Shown: positions 17,841 to 26,709, numbered from the stretch's first letter. The stretch is DNA of 64,000 nucleotides from Paenibacillus sp. FSL A5-0031 (GCF_001956295.1 NZ_MRTD01000017.1:62001-126000); one strand, 5' to 3'. Made by a program: numbers and translations. Notes: generated by a model not told the origin, from the sequence alone.

Positions 17841-19406
17841 ATGAGAGAATGGAATGTAACGCCATTTGTTACTGAACCGATGACTGATTTTGGCAATGCT
17901 GAGAACCGTGCTGCCTTTCTGGAAGCAATTGCTCATGTGAGAACGGAATTAGGCAAGCAATATCCGCTGCATATTGGAGGTCATGCTGTTCATACCTCTG
18001 ATTATATCGTATCACGCAACCCGGCAAAGTCGGATGAAGTAGTAGGCGAAGTGGCAAAAGCGAGCCGAGAATTAGCTGAACAGGCGATGAAATCAGCGCT
18101 TGCTGCTTTTGAAACGTGGAAACATACATCGGTATGGACACGGGCGAGCTGCTTGATGAAAGCCGCAGCGCTCATGCGGGAGCGGAAGCACTATTTTTCG
18201 GCGTGGCTCGTAATTGAGTCGGGTAAAAACTGGGCAGAAGCCGATGCGGATACGGCAGAAGCGATTGATTTTATGGATTATTATGCACGTGAAATGTTGA
18301 AATTAGCGGAAACCAATGAGCTAAAACCGCTGGTTAAGCTGGCAGGTGAAGACAATCGGCTGACTTATATTCCGCTGGGCGTTGGGATTGTTATTCCGCC
18401 TTGGAATTTCCCGCTGGCAATATGCGCTGGAATGGCTAGTGCCTCTATTGTTGCAGGCAACACGATTATTATGAAACCTGCATCTACAACTCCGATTATT
18501 GCTTACAAGTTCTATGAGCTGATGGTGGAGGCGGGGATGCCTGCTGATGTTATTCAGTATTTGCCGGGAAGCGGTGCAGAAATCGGCGACTACTTGACTA
18601 GCCATCCAAAGACCAGATTCATTAGCTTCACAGGCTCGAAGGAAATAGGGCTGCGTATTAATAGGCTGGCAGCTGAACAAGCGCCGGGACAAATCTGGAT
18701 GAAGCGAGTTGTAGCGGAAATGGGCGGGAAAGACGGTATTGTCGTAGATGAAACGGCCAATATCGATGCTGCTGCTGATGCTATTGTAGCATCTGCATTT
18801 GGGTTTCAAGGACAGAAATGCTCGGCAGGCTCAAGAGCCATTGTTGTAGCAGATGTGTATGATGAGCTAATTGAAAAAGTGAAAGAAAGAACGAGCAAGC
18901 TTGTTATGGGTTCACCGGAAGAGAATGCGGCAATCGGGCCTGTTATTGATAAAGCTTCTTTTGACAAGATTTTGAATGCTATTGAGAGAGGCAAGAGTGA
19001 AGGTAGATTAATAGTAGGCGGAGGAAAAGGAATAGAGGGCGGCTATTTCATAGAGCCAACGGTATTCGCTGATGTTGCTCCAAAAGATTCGTTAATGCAA
19101 GAAGAGATATTCGGGCCTGTACTAGCCATAGCTAAGGCGAAGGATTGGCAGGAGGCTATTCATATTTACAATGATACGGAGTTTGGTCTGACAGGAGCTT
19201 TTTTCTCGGCAGAAGAGGATCGTATTCAAGCAGCGCTGCAGGAAATGCATTGCGGCAATCTGTATATTAATCGTAAATGTACGGGAGCGTTAGTAGGGGT
19301 TCATCCCTTTGGGGGATTTAATATGTCGGGTACAGATTCAAAGGCTGGCGGACATGATTATATGCTATTGTTCACGCAAGCTAAGCTTACGTCTATTAAA
19401 CTATGA
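17841..19406 (+). CDS. rocA: 1-pyrroline-5-carboxylate dehydrogenase
   Basis: This 521-residue aldehyde dehydrogenase matches the RocA/PutC size (about 515). Seen are the cofactor block IPPWNFPLAI, the general-base Glu in VAEMGGKDG near 293 and the catalytic Cys in GQKCSAGSRA at about 327. It oxidises glutamate semialdehyde/P5C to glutamate, the end of both arginine and proline routes. ATG 17841 is 7 bases from GAGGGG; the ATG at 17835 is too close to it. It is the last gene of the operon. No clear terminator was seen after it. Confidence 0.95.
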   Translation: MREWNVTPFVTEPMTDFGNAENRAAFLEAIAHVRTELGKQYPLHIGGHAVHTSDYIVSRNPAKSDEVVGEVAKASRELAEQAMKSALAAFETWKHTSVWTRASCLMKAAALMRERKHYFSAWLVIESGKNWAEADADTAEAIDFMDYYAREMLKLAETNELKPLVKLAGEDNRLTYIPLGVGIVIPPWNFPLAICAGMASASIVAGNTIIMKPASTTPIIAYKFYELMVEAGMPADVIQYLPGSGAEIGDYLTSHPKTRFISFTGSKEIGLRINRLAAEQAPGQIWMKRVVAEMGGKDGIVVDETANIDAAADAIVASAFGFQGQKCSAGSRAIVVADVYDELIEKVKERTSKLVMGSPEENAAIGPVIDKASFDKILNAIERGKSEGRLIVGGGKGIEGGYFIEPTVFADVAPKDSLMQEEIFGPVLAIAKAKDWQEAIHIYNDTEFGLTGAFFSAEEDRIQAALQEMHCGNLYINRKCTGALVGVHPFGGFNMSGTDSKAGGHDYMLLFTQAKLTSIKL

Positions 19407-19437
19407 ATGAATAATGGTCGGTATTCTTAAGGTTTAA

Positions 19438-19454
19438 TGTTATATAAAATAACA
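19438..19454. promoter_or_regulatory. Candidate GlnR/TnrA box upstream of the exopeptidase gene
   Basis: TGTTATATAAAATAACA matches TGTNAN7TNACA at every fixed position and is nearly palindromic. Its centre is about 92 bases before the predicted start of transcription. Confidence 0.6.
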
Positions 19455-19502
19455 TAAAAGATTGATTTTTATCGAATTTTGATCGAATTTCTGAAAATAT
19501 CA

Positions 19503-19531
19503 TTGTCTATATGGAATGTTGATGTTACACT
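19503..19531 (+). promoter_or_regulatory. Predicted sigma-A promoter of the exopeptidase gene
   Basis: TTGTCT (19503-19508), 17-base spacer, TACACT (19526-19531). The predicted start near 19538 leaves a 5' leader of about 185 bases that contains the third operator. Confidence 0.5.
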
Positions 19532-19550
19532 ATCTCACGTAAAGAAGTAT

Positions 19551-19563
19551 ATTGTATACAAAT
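19551..19563. promoter_or_regulatory. Candidate GntR operator 3 (ATTGTATACAAAT)
   Basis: Identical 13-base sequence to operator 2, placed about 13 bases after the predicted transcription start. It extends the candidate GntR regulon to the exopeptidase. Confidence 0.6.
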
Positions 19564-19723
19564 TTTGACGCTTTACCCACATATACATAAGGCGCATCCT
19601 AGATTAAGTCAAAATTGATTAACGCAAAAGCGGAATGGGAGTGATGAGTATAGCATTGTTAATCTGTCATTTGGCTGCACTCTGTTTATTGGATTAATTG
19701 CTAGACAAAAAAGGAGGAAGAAC

Positions 19724-22700
19724 ATGTCTAAGAAGATTATCTCTCAAAAGCTTCTCGCACTCATGCTTTCCTTAATGCTCATTTTCTCTATCATTGCTCC
19801 TGGTGCTGCATATGCGCGGGAAGGTGCCGATACAGGTTCGGTTCCTGTTGAGGAGACTGCAGTCGCTCCAGAAACAACGGGGCTGGAAGAAACTTCGGAT
19901 ACGGAGCCGCTGATCGTCTCTGCATTTGCTGAGCCGGAAGATTCGGTTGGCAAAAGTGCTTATGATTATCTTAATTATATGGCGACCACAATCGGTGCTC
20001 GTGTTGCGGGTACAACGAAAGAGGTTGAAGCCGGAAATTATGTAAAGGCTGAATTTGAAAAATTAGGCTTTAATACTGCGGTTCAGCCGTTCAGCTATAC
20101 TCGCAGTGGGACAACGGTTAATTCAAATAACATCGTAGCGACTAAAGTAGGAACCTCGCCAAAGGTTATAATCGTAGGCGCGCATTATGACTCCGTCAAT
20201 GCAGGCAAAGGTGCTGATGATAATGCATCAGGTGTAGCGGTTATGCTGGAATCAGCGAAAGCAGTGTCCAAGCTAGCTACGCCGTATACGATTAAATTCA
20301 TTGCGTTTGGCGCGGAAGAGCAAGGACTTAGAGGTTCTCAATATTATGTGTCTCAAATGACTGCAGAAGATAAGAAAAACACAGTTGCGATGATTAACCT
20401 CGATAGTGTGGCTGTCGGTGACAATATGTACATTTATGGCAGCAAAGGCTCAAAAGGTTTCGTTCGTGACCTAGGCCTTAGCATTGCTGATCGCCTTGAT
20501 CTTTCCGTCATTACCAATCCAGGCGAAAATCCTCAGTACCCAGCTGGCACAACAGGTGACTGGAGTGATCATGCGCCATTCTCGAAAGCAGGCATTCCTT
20601 ATGCCTACTTGGAAGCGACGAACTGGACCCTTGGCGACAAGGATGGTTATACGCAAACTACACTGGATGGAGAGATATGGCACACAGCAAAAGATACTCT
20701 TAATTACATCGAATCTGCTTACCCGGGAAGAATCCAAGAGCATTTAACCACATTTACAAAATTGCTGACAGGCATTCTTCTAGAAGTAGAAGAGCTTGCA
20801 CCTGAGAAGCTTCAACTAAGCAAAGATAAAGCATCCATAACAGAAAAAAGAACGATTGACGTTTCTTTCGAATTGCCGGCAGGCGTAACGCTTGCAGATC
20901 TGAAATGGAGCTATGGCGAGAAACCTCTGACCGAATGGAAAAAGTGGGGCACGAACTCGTATTCGGGAGACCCATTCATCTATTTGGAAGGGACGCCAGT
21001 GCTGGATGGAACGACGGTTAAAGCGCAAGTTACGTTTGACCTTATTTACAACACAACCAACTTGTCAGGTTCTCATCGTTCCAGATACCCGGCAATGCTT
21101 GGTACTCGTGATTTTGCTGTTCTAGATCAGAATGGCCGCACCATCGCGACAGCACCAATTAAGCTTAATGTGTATGACAGCTATCATTCGTATGATGAAA
21201 TTAAACCAGAGATTGACGCGATTACAGCAGAAATTAATGCGAAAAATAATCGCTATGTCGAAACGCAGGTTCTTGGCCAATCCGTGCAGGGCAGAAACAT
21301 ATATTTTACGATTTTGGCAAAGGACAAAGCGTCTGTAGACAAATACTTAAATGAAACGATGCCTGCTATGATGAATGATCCGAAGGGCTTGCAGGATAAA
21401 ATCAAAAATGGCACGTTCACAGACTATAAAGTTCCAGTATGGCTTAACAACATCCATCCGGATGAAGCGCCTGGCGTTGACGTTATTCTTAACTTCTTCC
21501 GGGAAATGGGGATGAAGGATAACATCACGTTTAATACGAACGAGGATGCTGCTAATCCGCTGCCTGTTACGTTAAACGTAAATGATGCGCTTGAAAATGC
21601 TATTTTCTTAATGAATTTCACGGAAAATCCAGATGGACGCTCCCTGAATACGCGGGCAAATGCCAACTCGTTTGACTTGAACCGCGATAATTCCTATCAA
21701 ACGCAGCCCGAAACAAAAATCGTAACGAAAGAAATTGCCAAATGGTCGCCGCTTTCCTTCTTGGATATGCATGGTTTCGTAGGCAGCTTCCTGATCGAGC
21801 CGTGTACGCCGCCGCATGATCCGAACTTCGAGTACGATCTATTGATTGGCAGCATGCTCGAGCAAGCGAATGCGATGGGTAAAGCAGGTATTGCTAATAC
21901 CAAATATACAAGCTACGAAATTCCGTATGAATCTCATCAAAACAACAACGGACCTAATAAATCAGGCTGGGACGATGCATCTCCTGCGTATACAGCTGTT
22001 TATGCGATGCACCATGGTGCATTAGGTCACACGCTGGAAATACCAGAGCTTAACGAGGATTCAACGACTGCACTCTTCTATGCGAGCGTTGCTGCAACAA
22101 AATATGTAGTAGAAAACAAAGAAAAATTGTTTTTGAACCAGCTTGAAGTTTATAAACGCGGAGTCGAGAATACAGACAGCCGTACCGTTGATAAATATTT
22201 GACGAATGCTGCTGACCAAGAGATTGGCAGACCGCGCGGTGCAGAAACTAATTTCTTCCCAGACTATTATGTTCTTCCTGTAGCAAGCGAATTGCAAAAA
22301 AACCGCCTAGCAACGTATGAAATGGTTCAGTACTTGCTGAGCAATGGCGTCAAAGTTGAACAAACCACGACACCTGTGACGATTGGCGAGGTCGTTTATC
22401 CAATTGGCTCTTACGTTGTCAACATGAAGCAAGCGAAGAGGGGTTACGCTAACCTCGTCTTGTATGATGGCTTTGATGTATCGGATTTCTCTGAAATGTA
22501 TGCCGAGATCGTTCAAAGCTTTGCTGATATGAGAGGTTTTGATCGTTATGTGGTACGTCAGGATGGAGCCTTCTCCGGTAAAACGACGAGCGTTACTGGA
22601 GTCGTAATTCCAGAGACGACTATTCCAGGCGACGCAGAACAGTATGTCATTAGAAATACAAGCAATGCGGCCATTAAAGCAGTAAATGAATTGCTTGCAG

Positions 22701-24256
22701 CTAAGAAAGCAGTAACGATGCTGAGCAAAGGTGCTGCAGGTTATGAATTAGGAGATTTCCTCGTTTCCAAAGCGGATCTCCAGTCTATTTCCAAAAAATA
22801 TTTGTTAGATGTGATCGCTTTTGACAATAAGAACAGCAAGGAAGGGCCGCTGCTGAAATTAACGACAGTATCCGCAACAGGAGTCCCTGCTTTTGTTCTA
22901 AAAGATTTGGGCTTCCCTGTGACAACGGATATGGCGGCAAGCGATGTACTGATTAACACAAGCGGACAAGCAAGCACGAACCTGATCGGTGAGGGCAAGC
23001 CTTATATTGGATTCGGAAGATCGGCAATGAACACGATGAAGGGTTCGACGCTGCTGCCAGGATTCGATTTCGCAACGACAGGAAGCTCTCATGAAGGCTT
23101 GTTCAAAACAGAGCTGGATCAGACGCATTTGATTACGGCTGCGTATGATACAAAAGAATACTTCTACACCGCATCGGGTTCATGGATCACTTCTACTCCT
23201 GCAAATGCGAAGGTGTTGGCAACGGCAAGCACAGATGCTGACTTCTTTAAAGCAGGCTGGTGGCCTGGAAATGATAAAGTAAAAGGTAAAACGATTGGCT
23301 TCACCTACAAAAAAGGCAAAATTAATGTCACGTTATTTGCGAATGATTTGCTGAACAGAGCACATCCGCAAAAGCAGTTCAGAGTAGTAGCCAATGCAAT
23401 ATTCGCTGCGGCATCTGCTGAGGAGACGGGACCTGTTGTAACACCAACACCAACACCAACGCCAGATCCAGTCGAAACACCAATACCAACACCGACACCG
23501 GATCCAGTTGAAACACCAACACCGACACCGGACCCAGTTGAAACACCGACACCAACACCGGACCCGGTTGAAACACCGACACCAACACCAGATCCAGTTG
23601 TCACTCCGACACCGGACCCAGGCACCGGCGGACCAAATCCAGTTATAACACCAACGCCAACACCGACTCCTAAACCGACGCCAACGCCAGTTGCCGTTCC
23701 TGAGTTTAAAGATTTAGGAGCTGTCGAGGCTTGGGCTGGAGACGCAATTAAGGAGTTGGCTGGAAAAGGCATTATTACAGGTATTAGCAGCACATCATTT
23801 GCACCGCTTAAACAAGTAACGCGAGCTGAGTTTTTGACCATGCTTGTTCGCGCTTATCAACTAGGGGATGAGAGTGCTACGGCAGACTTCAGTGATGTGA
23901 AAACGTCGGATTGGTACTACGCTTCAGTAGCTGCAGCGGTGAAAGCAGGACTGGCTCAAGGTGTAGGAGAGGGCAAATTCGATCCTAACCGACCAATTAC
24001 ACGTGAGGAAATGGCTATTATGGCTGCCAACGCCTTGAAGCTCATCAATAAGGATGCAGCAGCAAGTGACGTAGAGGGTGCCTTAAGTAAATTTAGCGAC
24101 CAAGCTAAAATGGCATCGTATGCGAAAGAAGCAATTGCCCTTCTGACAGAGCAAGGCGTGATCAACGGTATGACGGATGGCTCCTATGCTCCAAAAGGCA
24201 TAGCTAATAGAGCGCAAGCAGCCGTTATCATTAGCAAGCTCCTTAAGAAAAATTAA
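19724..24256 (+). CDS. Secreted, SLH-anchored protein with M28 and M14 peptidase domains
   Basis: This 1510-residue protein has a signal peptide ending near AYA31. An M28 aminopeptidase domain (about 75-350) has all five zinc ligands/base: His154 in AHYDS, Asp166 in DDNASG, Glu198/199, Asp227 and His283 in SDHAPF. A second domain (about 490-830) shows the M14 carboxypeptidase pattern: HPDE at 578-581, NPDGRSLNTRANANSFDLNRD-like block near 630, His683 in DMHG and Glu772 in HTLEIPE. A Pro/Thr-rich linker (about 1235-1325) leads to three SLH repeats (1327-1510) that bind cell-wall polymer. It would release amino acids from both peptide ends at the cell surface. It has its own promoter, GlnR-like box, operator and terminator. 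Confidence 0.93.
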   Translation: MSKKIISQKLLALMLSLMLIFSIIAPGAAYAREGADTGSVPVEETAVAPETTGLEETSDTEPLIVSAFAEPEDSVGKSAYDYLNYMATTIGARVAGTTKEVEAGNYVKAEFEKLGFNTAVQPFSYTRSGTTVNSNNIVATKVGTSPKVIIVGAHYDSVNAGKGADDNASGVAVMLESAKAVSKLATPYTIKFIAFGAEEQGLRGSQYYVSQMTAEDKKNTVAMINLDSVAVGDNMYIYGSKGSKGFVRDLGLSIADRLDLSVITNPGENPQYPAGTTGDWSDHAPFSKAGIPYAYLEATNWTLGDKDGYTQTTLDGEIWHTAKDTLNYIESAYPGRIQEHLTTFTKLLTGILLEVEELAPEKLQLSKDKASITEKRTIDVSFELPAGVTLADLKWSYGEKPLTEWKKWGTNSYSGDPFIYLEGTPVLDGTTVKAQVTFDLIYNTTNLSGSHRSRYPAMLGTRDFAVLDQNGRTIATAPIKLNVYDSYHSYDEIKPEIDAITAEINAKNNRYVETQVLGQSVQGRNIYFTILAKDKASVDKYLNETMPAMMNDPKGLQDKIKNGTFTDYKVPVWLNNIHPDEAPGVDVILNFFREMGMKDNITFNTNEDAANPLPVTLNVNDALENAIFLMNFTENPDGRSLNTRANANSFDLNRDNSYQTQPETKIVTKEIAKWSPLSFLDMHGFVGSFLIEPCTPPHDPNFEYDLLIGSMLEQANAMGKAGIANTKYTSYEIPYESHQNNNGPNKSGWDDASPAYTAVYAMHHGALGHTLEIPELNEDSTTALFYASVAATKYVVENKEKLFLNQLEVYKRGVENTDSRTVDKYLTNAADQEIGRPRGAETNFFPDYYVLPVASELQKNRLATYEMVQYLLSNGVKVEQTTTPVTIGEVVYPIGSYVVNMKQAKRGYANLVLYDGFDVSDFSEMYAEIVQSFADMRGFDRYVVRQDGAFSGKTTSVTGVVIPETTIPGDAEQYVIRNTSNAAIKAVNELLAAKKAVTMLSKGAAGYELGDFLVSKADLQSISKKYLLDVIAFDNKNSKEGPLLKLTTVSATGVPAFVLKDLGFPVTTDMAASDVLINTSGQASTNLIGEGKPYIGFGRSAMNTMKGSTLLPGFDFATTGSSHEGLFKTELDQTHLITAAYDTKEYFYTASGSWITSTPANAKVLATASTDADFFKAGWWPGNDKVKGKTIGFTYKKGKINVTLFANDLLNRAHPQKQFRVVANAIFAAASAEETGPVVTPTPTPTPDPVETPIPTPTPDPVETPTPTPDPVETPTPTPDPVETPTPTPDPVVTPTPDPGTGGPNPVITPTPTPTPKPTPTPVAVPEFKDLGAVEAWAGDAIKELAGKGIITGISSTSFAPLKQVTRAEFLTMLVRAYQLGDESATADFSDVKTSDWYYASVAAAVKAGLAQGVGEGKFDPNRPITREEMAIMAANALKLINKDAAASDVEGALSKFSDQAKMASYAKEAIALLTEQGVINGMTDGSYAPKGIANRAQAAVIISKLLKKN
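23441..23690 (+). repeat. Tandem Thr-Pro-rich coding repeat (linker of the exopeptidase)
   Basis: Imperfect copies of a unit encoding TPTPDPVE recur about six times, varying mainly at third positions. It forms the extended linker between the catalytic part and the SLH domains. Confidence 0.9.
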
Positions 24257-24272
24257 ATTATAGCAATAAATA

Positions 24273-24300
24273 AAGGGCTGCCAGCGGCAGCCCTTTTATT
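24273..24300 (+). terminator. Rho-independent terminator of the exopeptidase gene
   Basis: AAGGGCTGCC pairs with GGCAGCCCTT around a 3-base loop, followed by T-rich sequence. Confidence 0.85.
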
Positions 24301-24358
24301 TAAAGCTTTTTCATGAAGTACATATTGCCCCGCAGAAAACGCAAGGAGGACGGCATAG

Positions 24359-26065
24359 ATGAAATTGAATATTGGGAGCAAACGTAAATTAACGATAGCC
24401 AATAAGATATACGGCAGTTTTTTTGCTGCAATTGTTTTTATTATGCTTCTATTATGCTTTATTTTTTATAATCTCAATAACCTTAATAGATCCTATAATG
24501 ATCTTATTAACAATAATGTAGCCGTCCTTATGAATATGGAGTCTATTCAAAGAAATGCCGTTCAGCTCAATAGCAGCTTTAGCGATTACTTATTGAATAA
24601 AAATAAAGACACGTTAAAAGAAATGGATGAGGTAAGTGCGGATATTGTTAGTCAAGCAAAGGCAGCACAAGCTTTAATACAAAATGAGGAAGATATTAAA
24701 GCGCTTGACGCCCTTCTGGGCTGGAACAATCAATACATGGAACGGATAGCAGCGTTTAACGATGTGGAGCAGTTAAAGGCCACTTCTTATGCCAATACAC
24801 GCGTTTTCCCTTTGGCGAAGCTAATTCGCACCAATGCGATTAAACTCGCTCAAAAACAAGAGAACGTTATGGCGGAAAAGGTACTGGCAAACGATAGGGA
24901 AGTTAATCAGTCAAATATTTCTATGCTTATCGGAAGTATTCTCCTTATTGCGGTGACGCTGCTGCTGGGTACGCTGCTTTCTAGAAATATTTCCATTCCC
25001 ATTAGACGTTTGTCGGGATTAGCTGTGGCCGTAGCCAGCGGTGATTTGCGCAGCACGCCTCTTCACATTCGAAATAAAGATGAAATCGGTTCATTAGCAG
25101 ACTCGTTTGATAGTATGAGAAGCGGTTTGCAGGAGATGATAGAGCAGGTCAATCAGGCTGCGAAGCAGCTGGCAGCAAGCTCGGAGGAGATGCGTGAAGG
25201 AGCCAAACAAACCTCAGCAGCTACGTATTACATCGTTGAATCGACGCAGCTGGTTGCTGCATCAGCAGAGGAGCAGCTGCAAGGCTCAGAAGCAATTTCA
25301 ACAGCGATGGAGGACATTGTCGAAGCAATTAGAAGCATAACATCCGCGGTAACGGTGATTTCGGAAACGTCAGAGCAAGCCATTCTTATCGTAGATGGCG
25401 GACATTCCTACATGGAGCTTGCCACCCAAGACATGAGCAGCATTGATCAAATCGTCGATGAAACTGCGAATTCGATGGAAATTGTGAAGGAAAGCGTGCA
25501 GCACATCGAGAACATCGTAGCATTAATTGCATCCATTTCGGGTCAGACTCGGCTGCTTGCATTAAATGCAACCATTGAAGCAGCAAGGGCAGGGGAACAT
25601 GGCTTAGGGTTTGCTGTAGTAGCGGAAGAGGTTAGAAACTTAGCGAAACAATCGGAAGAAGCGTCAAAAAAAGCGTCTAAGCTGCTCGGCACTGTACGCA
25701 ACAATACAATGCAGGCTGTTTCTATGATGGATAAAGGGAAAAATGAAGTGAAAAAGGGAAAGCGTTCATTGATCGAGACAAGCAGCCAATTCCAGCTTAT
25801 CCGCAGTTCAGTGAGTGAGGTAGCGAGCCAAATTCAAGAGATTGCTGCGTCATCCATACAAATATCTACAGGCTCGCAAAACGTTGCTGCTTCCACTTCA
25901 GCCAGCGCGAAGCAGGCTAATGAATCATCAGCATTGACGCAAAGCGTATCTGCAGCAACCGAAGAGCAGCTAGCATACATGGAGGAAATAACAGCATCTG
26001 CAACAACGCTTCATGCTGCAGCAGGTGATTTGCAAAGCCATGTCTCTAAGTTCAGAATGGTATAA
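24359..26065 (+). CDS. Methyl-accepting chemotaxis protein
   Basis: This 568-residue chemoreceptor has a first membrane segment near residues 19-42 and an extracytoplasmic four-helix-like sensor to about residue 195. A second membrane segment (SMLIGSILLIAVTLLLGTLL) leads to a HAMP domain near 220-270 and a signalling domain. The hairpin tip that contacts CheA/CheW is seen as QTRLLALNATIEAARAGEHG near residue 400. The ligand cannot be told. It lies directly downstream of the exopeptidase but has its own ribosome site (GGAGG, 9 bases) and follows a terminator. A role in sensing peptides or amino acids is only a guess from position. Confidence 0.93.
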   Translation: MKLNIGSKRKLTIANKIYGSFFAAIVFIMLLLCFIFYNLNNLNRSYNDLINNNVAVLMNMESIQRNAVQLNSSFSDYLLNKNKDTLKEMDEVSADIVSQAKAAQALIQNEEDIKALDALLGWNNQYMERIAAFNDVEQLKATSYANTRVFPLAKLIRTNAIKLAQKQENVMAEKVLANDREVNQSNISMLIGSILLIAVTLLLGTLLSRNISIPIRRLSGLAVAVASGDLRSTPLHIRNKDEIGSLADSFDSMRSGLQEMIEQVNQAAKQLAASSEEMREGAKQTSAATYYIVESTQLVAASAEEQLQGSEAISTAMEDIVEAIRSITSAVTVISETSEQAILIVDGGHSYMELATQDMSSIDQIVDETANSMEIVKESVQHIENIVALIASISGQTRLLALNATIEAARAGEHGLGFAVVAEEVRNLAKQSEEASKKASKLLGTVRNNTMQAVSMMDKGKNEVKKGKRSLIETSSQFQLIRSSVSEVASQIQEIAASSIQISTGSQNVAASTSASAKQANESSALTQSVSAATEEQLAYMEEITASATTLHAAAGDLQSHVSKFRMV

Positions 26066-26072
26066 CTGGTTG

Positions 26073-26103
26073 AAAGCCCCGAGCGAACCGCTTGGGGTTT
26101 CTT
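26073..26103 (+). terminator. Rho-independent terminator of the chemoreceptor gene
   Basis: AAGCCCCGAGCG pairs with CGCTTGGGGTTT around a 3-base loop, followed by a short T-rich run. Confidence 0.7.
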
Positions 26104-26208
26104 GCTGTCGTCCTTTTTATTTCTAGACACAGCGGCATACGCCCAAACCCAAATCAGCTCCTTGGCATAGGCTGTTATCATCACATGAAATCAAGGAGCT
26201 TAATCCGA

Positions 26209-26355
26209 ATGCCAAAAACGACAACAAAACCGGAGATAACTGAATTATCGTCTGATGACCTTGCTATATGGGCTGCAGTTATATTAGTCATTGGCGATTT
26301 ATTTGGATTGTTTGCCGTCATAAAAGCAAAAGAGGAAAAGGAAGAGCTGCTTTAA
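26209..26355 (+). CDS. Unidentified 48-residue single-span membrane protein
   Basis: The ATG at 26209 is 10 bases after AAGGAG. The product has a short polar N-terminus (PKTTTKPEITELSSDDLA), one hydrophobic segment (IWAAVILVIGDLFGLFAVI) and a charged tail (KAKEEKEELL). I do not recognise it. Its layout resembles the next small gene: an acidic ELSSDDLA-like start, a hydrophobic helix and a charged tail. Longer in-frame starts exist upstream (26092, 26185), but the first overlaps the preceding terminator. Confidence 0.5.
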   Translation: MPKTTTKPEITELSSDDLAIWAAVILVIGDLFGLFAVIKAKEEKEELL

Positions 26356-26429
26356 ACCTTTGACCATGATGATTCAGCTTATCACATAAAAGTTTCCCCA
26401 AAAATTTCAATATAAAAGGAGAAAAGTGG

Positions 26430-26618
26430 ATGGCAGATAAAAAAGAGATTAAGTCTGAAGAACTGGCCAAGCTTTCAGCATCGCTTTCAGCCGTTGGTTA
26501 TGGATTAATCCTGCTTTCGCTTGAGAGGGCAGATCAGGAAAACCTGGAGCGCAAGGGGAAGGAAAATGAGAAGATGTCAGCAGCAGTAAATCGGTTATAT
26601 CGACGTTTCAATGGATAA
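26430..26618 (+). CDS. Unidentified 62-residue small protein with a hydrophobic helix
   Basis: The ATG follows AAAAGGAGAAAAGTGG, a strong ribosome site. The product runs: charged start (ADKKEIKSEELAKL), moderately hydrophobic helix (SASLSAVGYGLILLSL), then a long charged helix (ERADQENLERKGKENEKM) and a basic end. It resembles the 48-residue product 75 bases upstream in layout and in the SxELA/SDDLA motif, so the two may be distant paralogues. Function unknown. Confidence 0.6.
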   Translation: MADKKEIKSEELAKLSASLSAVGYGLILLSLERADQENLERKGKENEKMSAAVNRLYRRFNG

Positions 26619-26667
26619 AGAGAGCGGGGATGAAGGGTGAACATAATCTCTCCTTCAATGATTACGT

Positions 26668-26700
26668 AAACAGCCCCTCGCATATGGCAAGGGGCTGTTT
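26668..26700. terminator. Bidirectional terminator-like hairpin
   Basis: AAACAGCCCCT pairs with AGGGGCTGTTT between the convergent small gene and lipoate ligase gene. The T-runs are short (3 each side). Confidence 0.7.
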
Positions 26701-26709
26701 GCATGCTGC

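Noticed and set aside
19644..19697. 17-codon frame (ATG...TAA) in the leader of the exopeptidase gene
   Set aside because: GGGAG is only 2 bases from the ATG and the sequence shows no leader-peptide pattern such as codon runs; coverage is too thin to call a gene.
23441..23690. Non-coding tandem repeat or CRISPR in the 23.5-kb region
   Set aside because: The repeat lies inside the exopeptidase frame and encodes a Thr-Pro-rich linker; variation is mainly at third codon positions.
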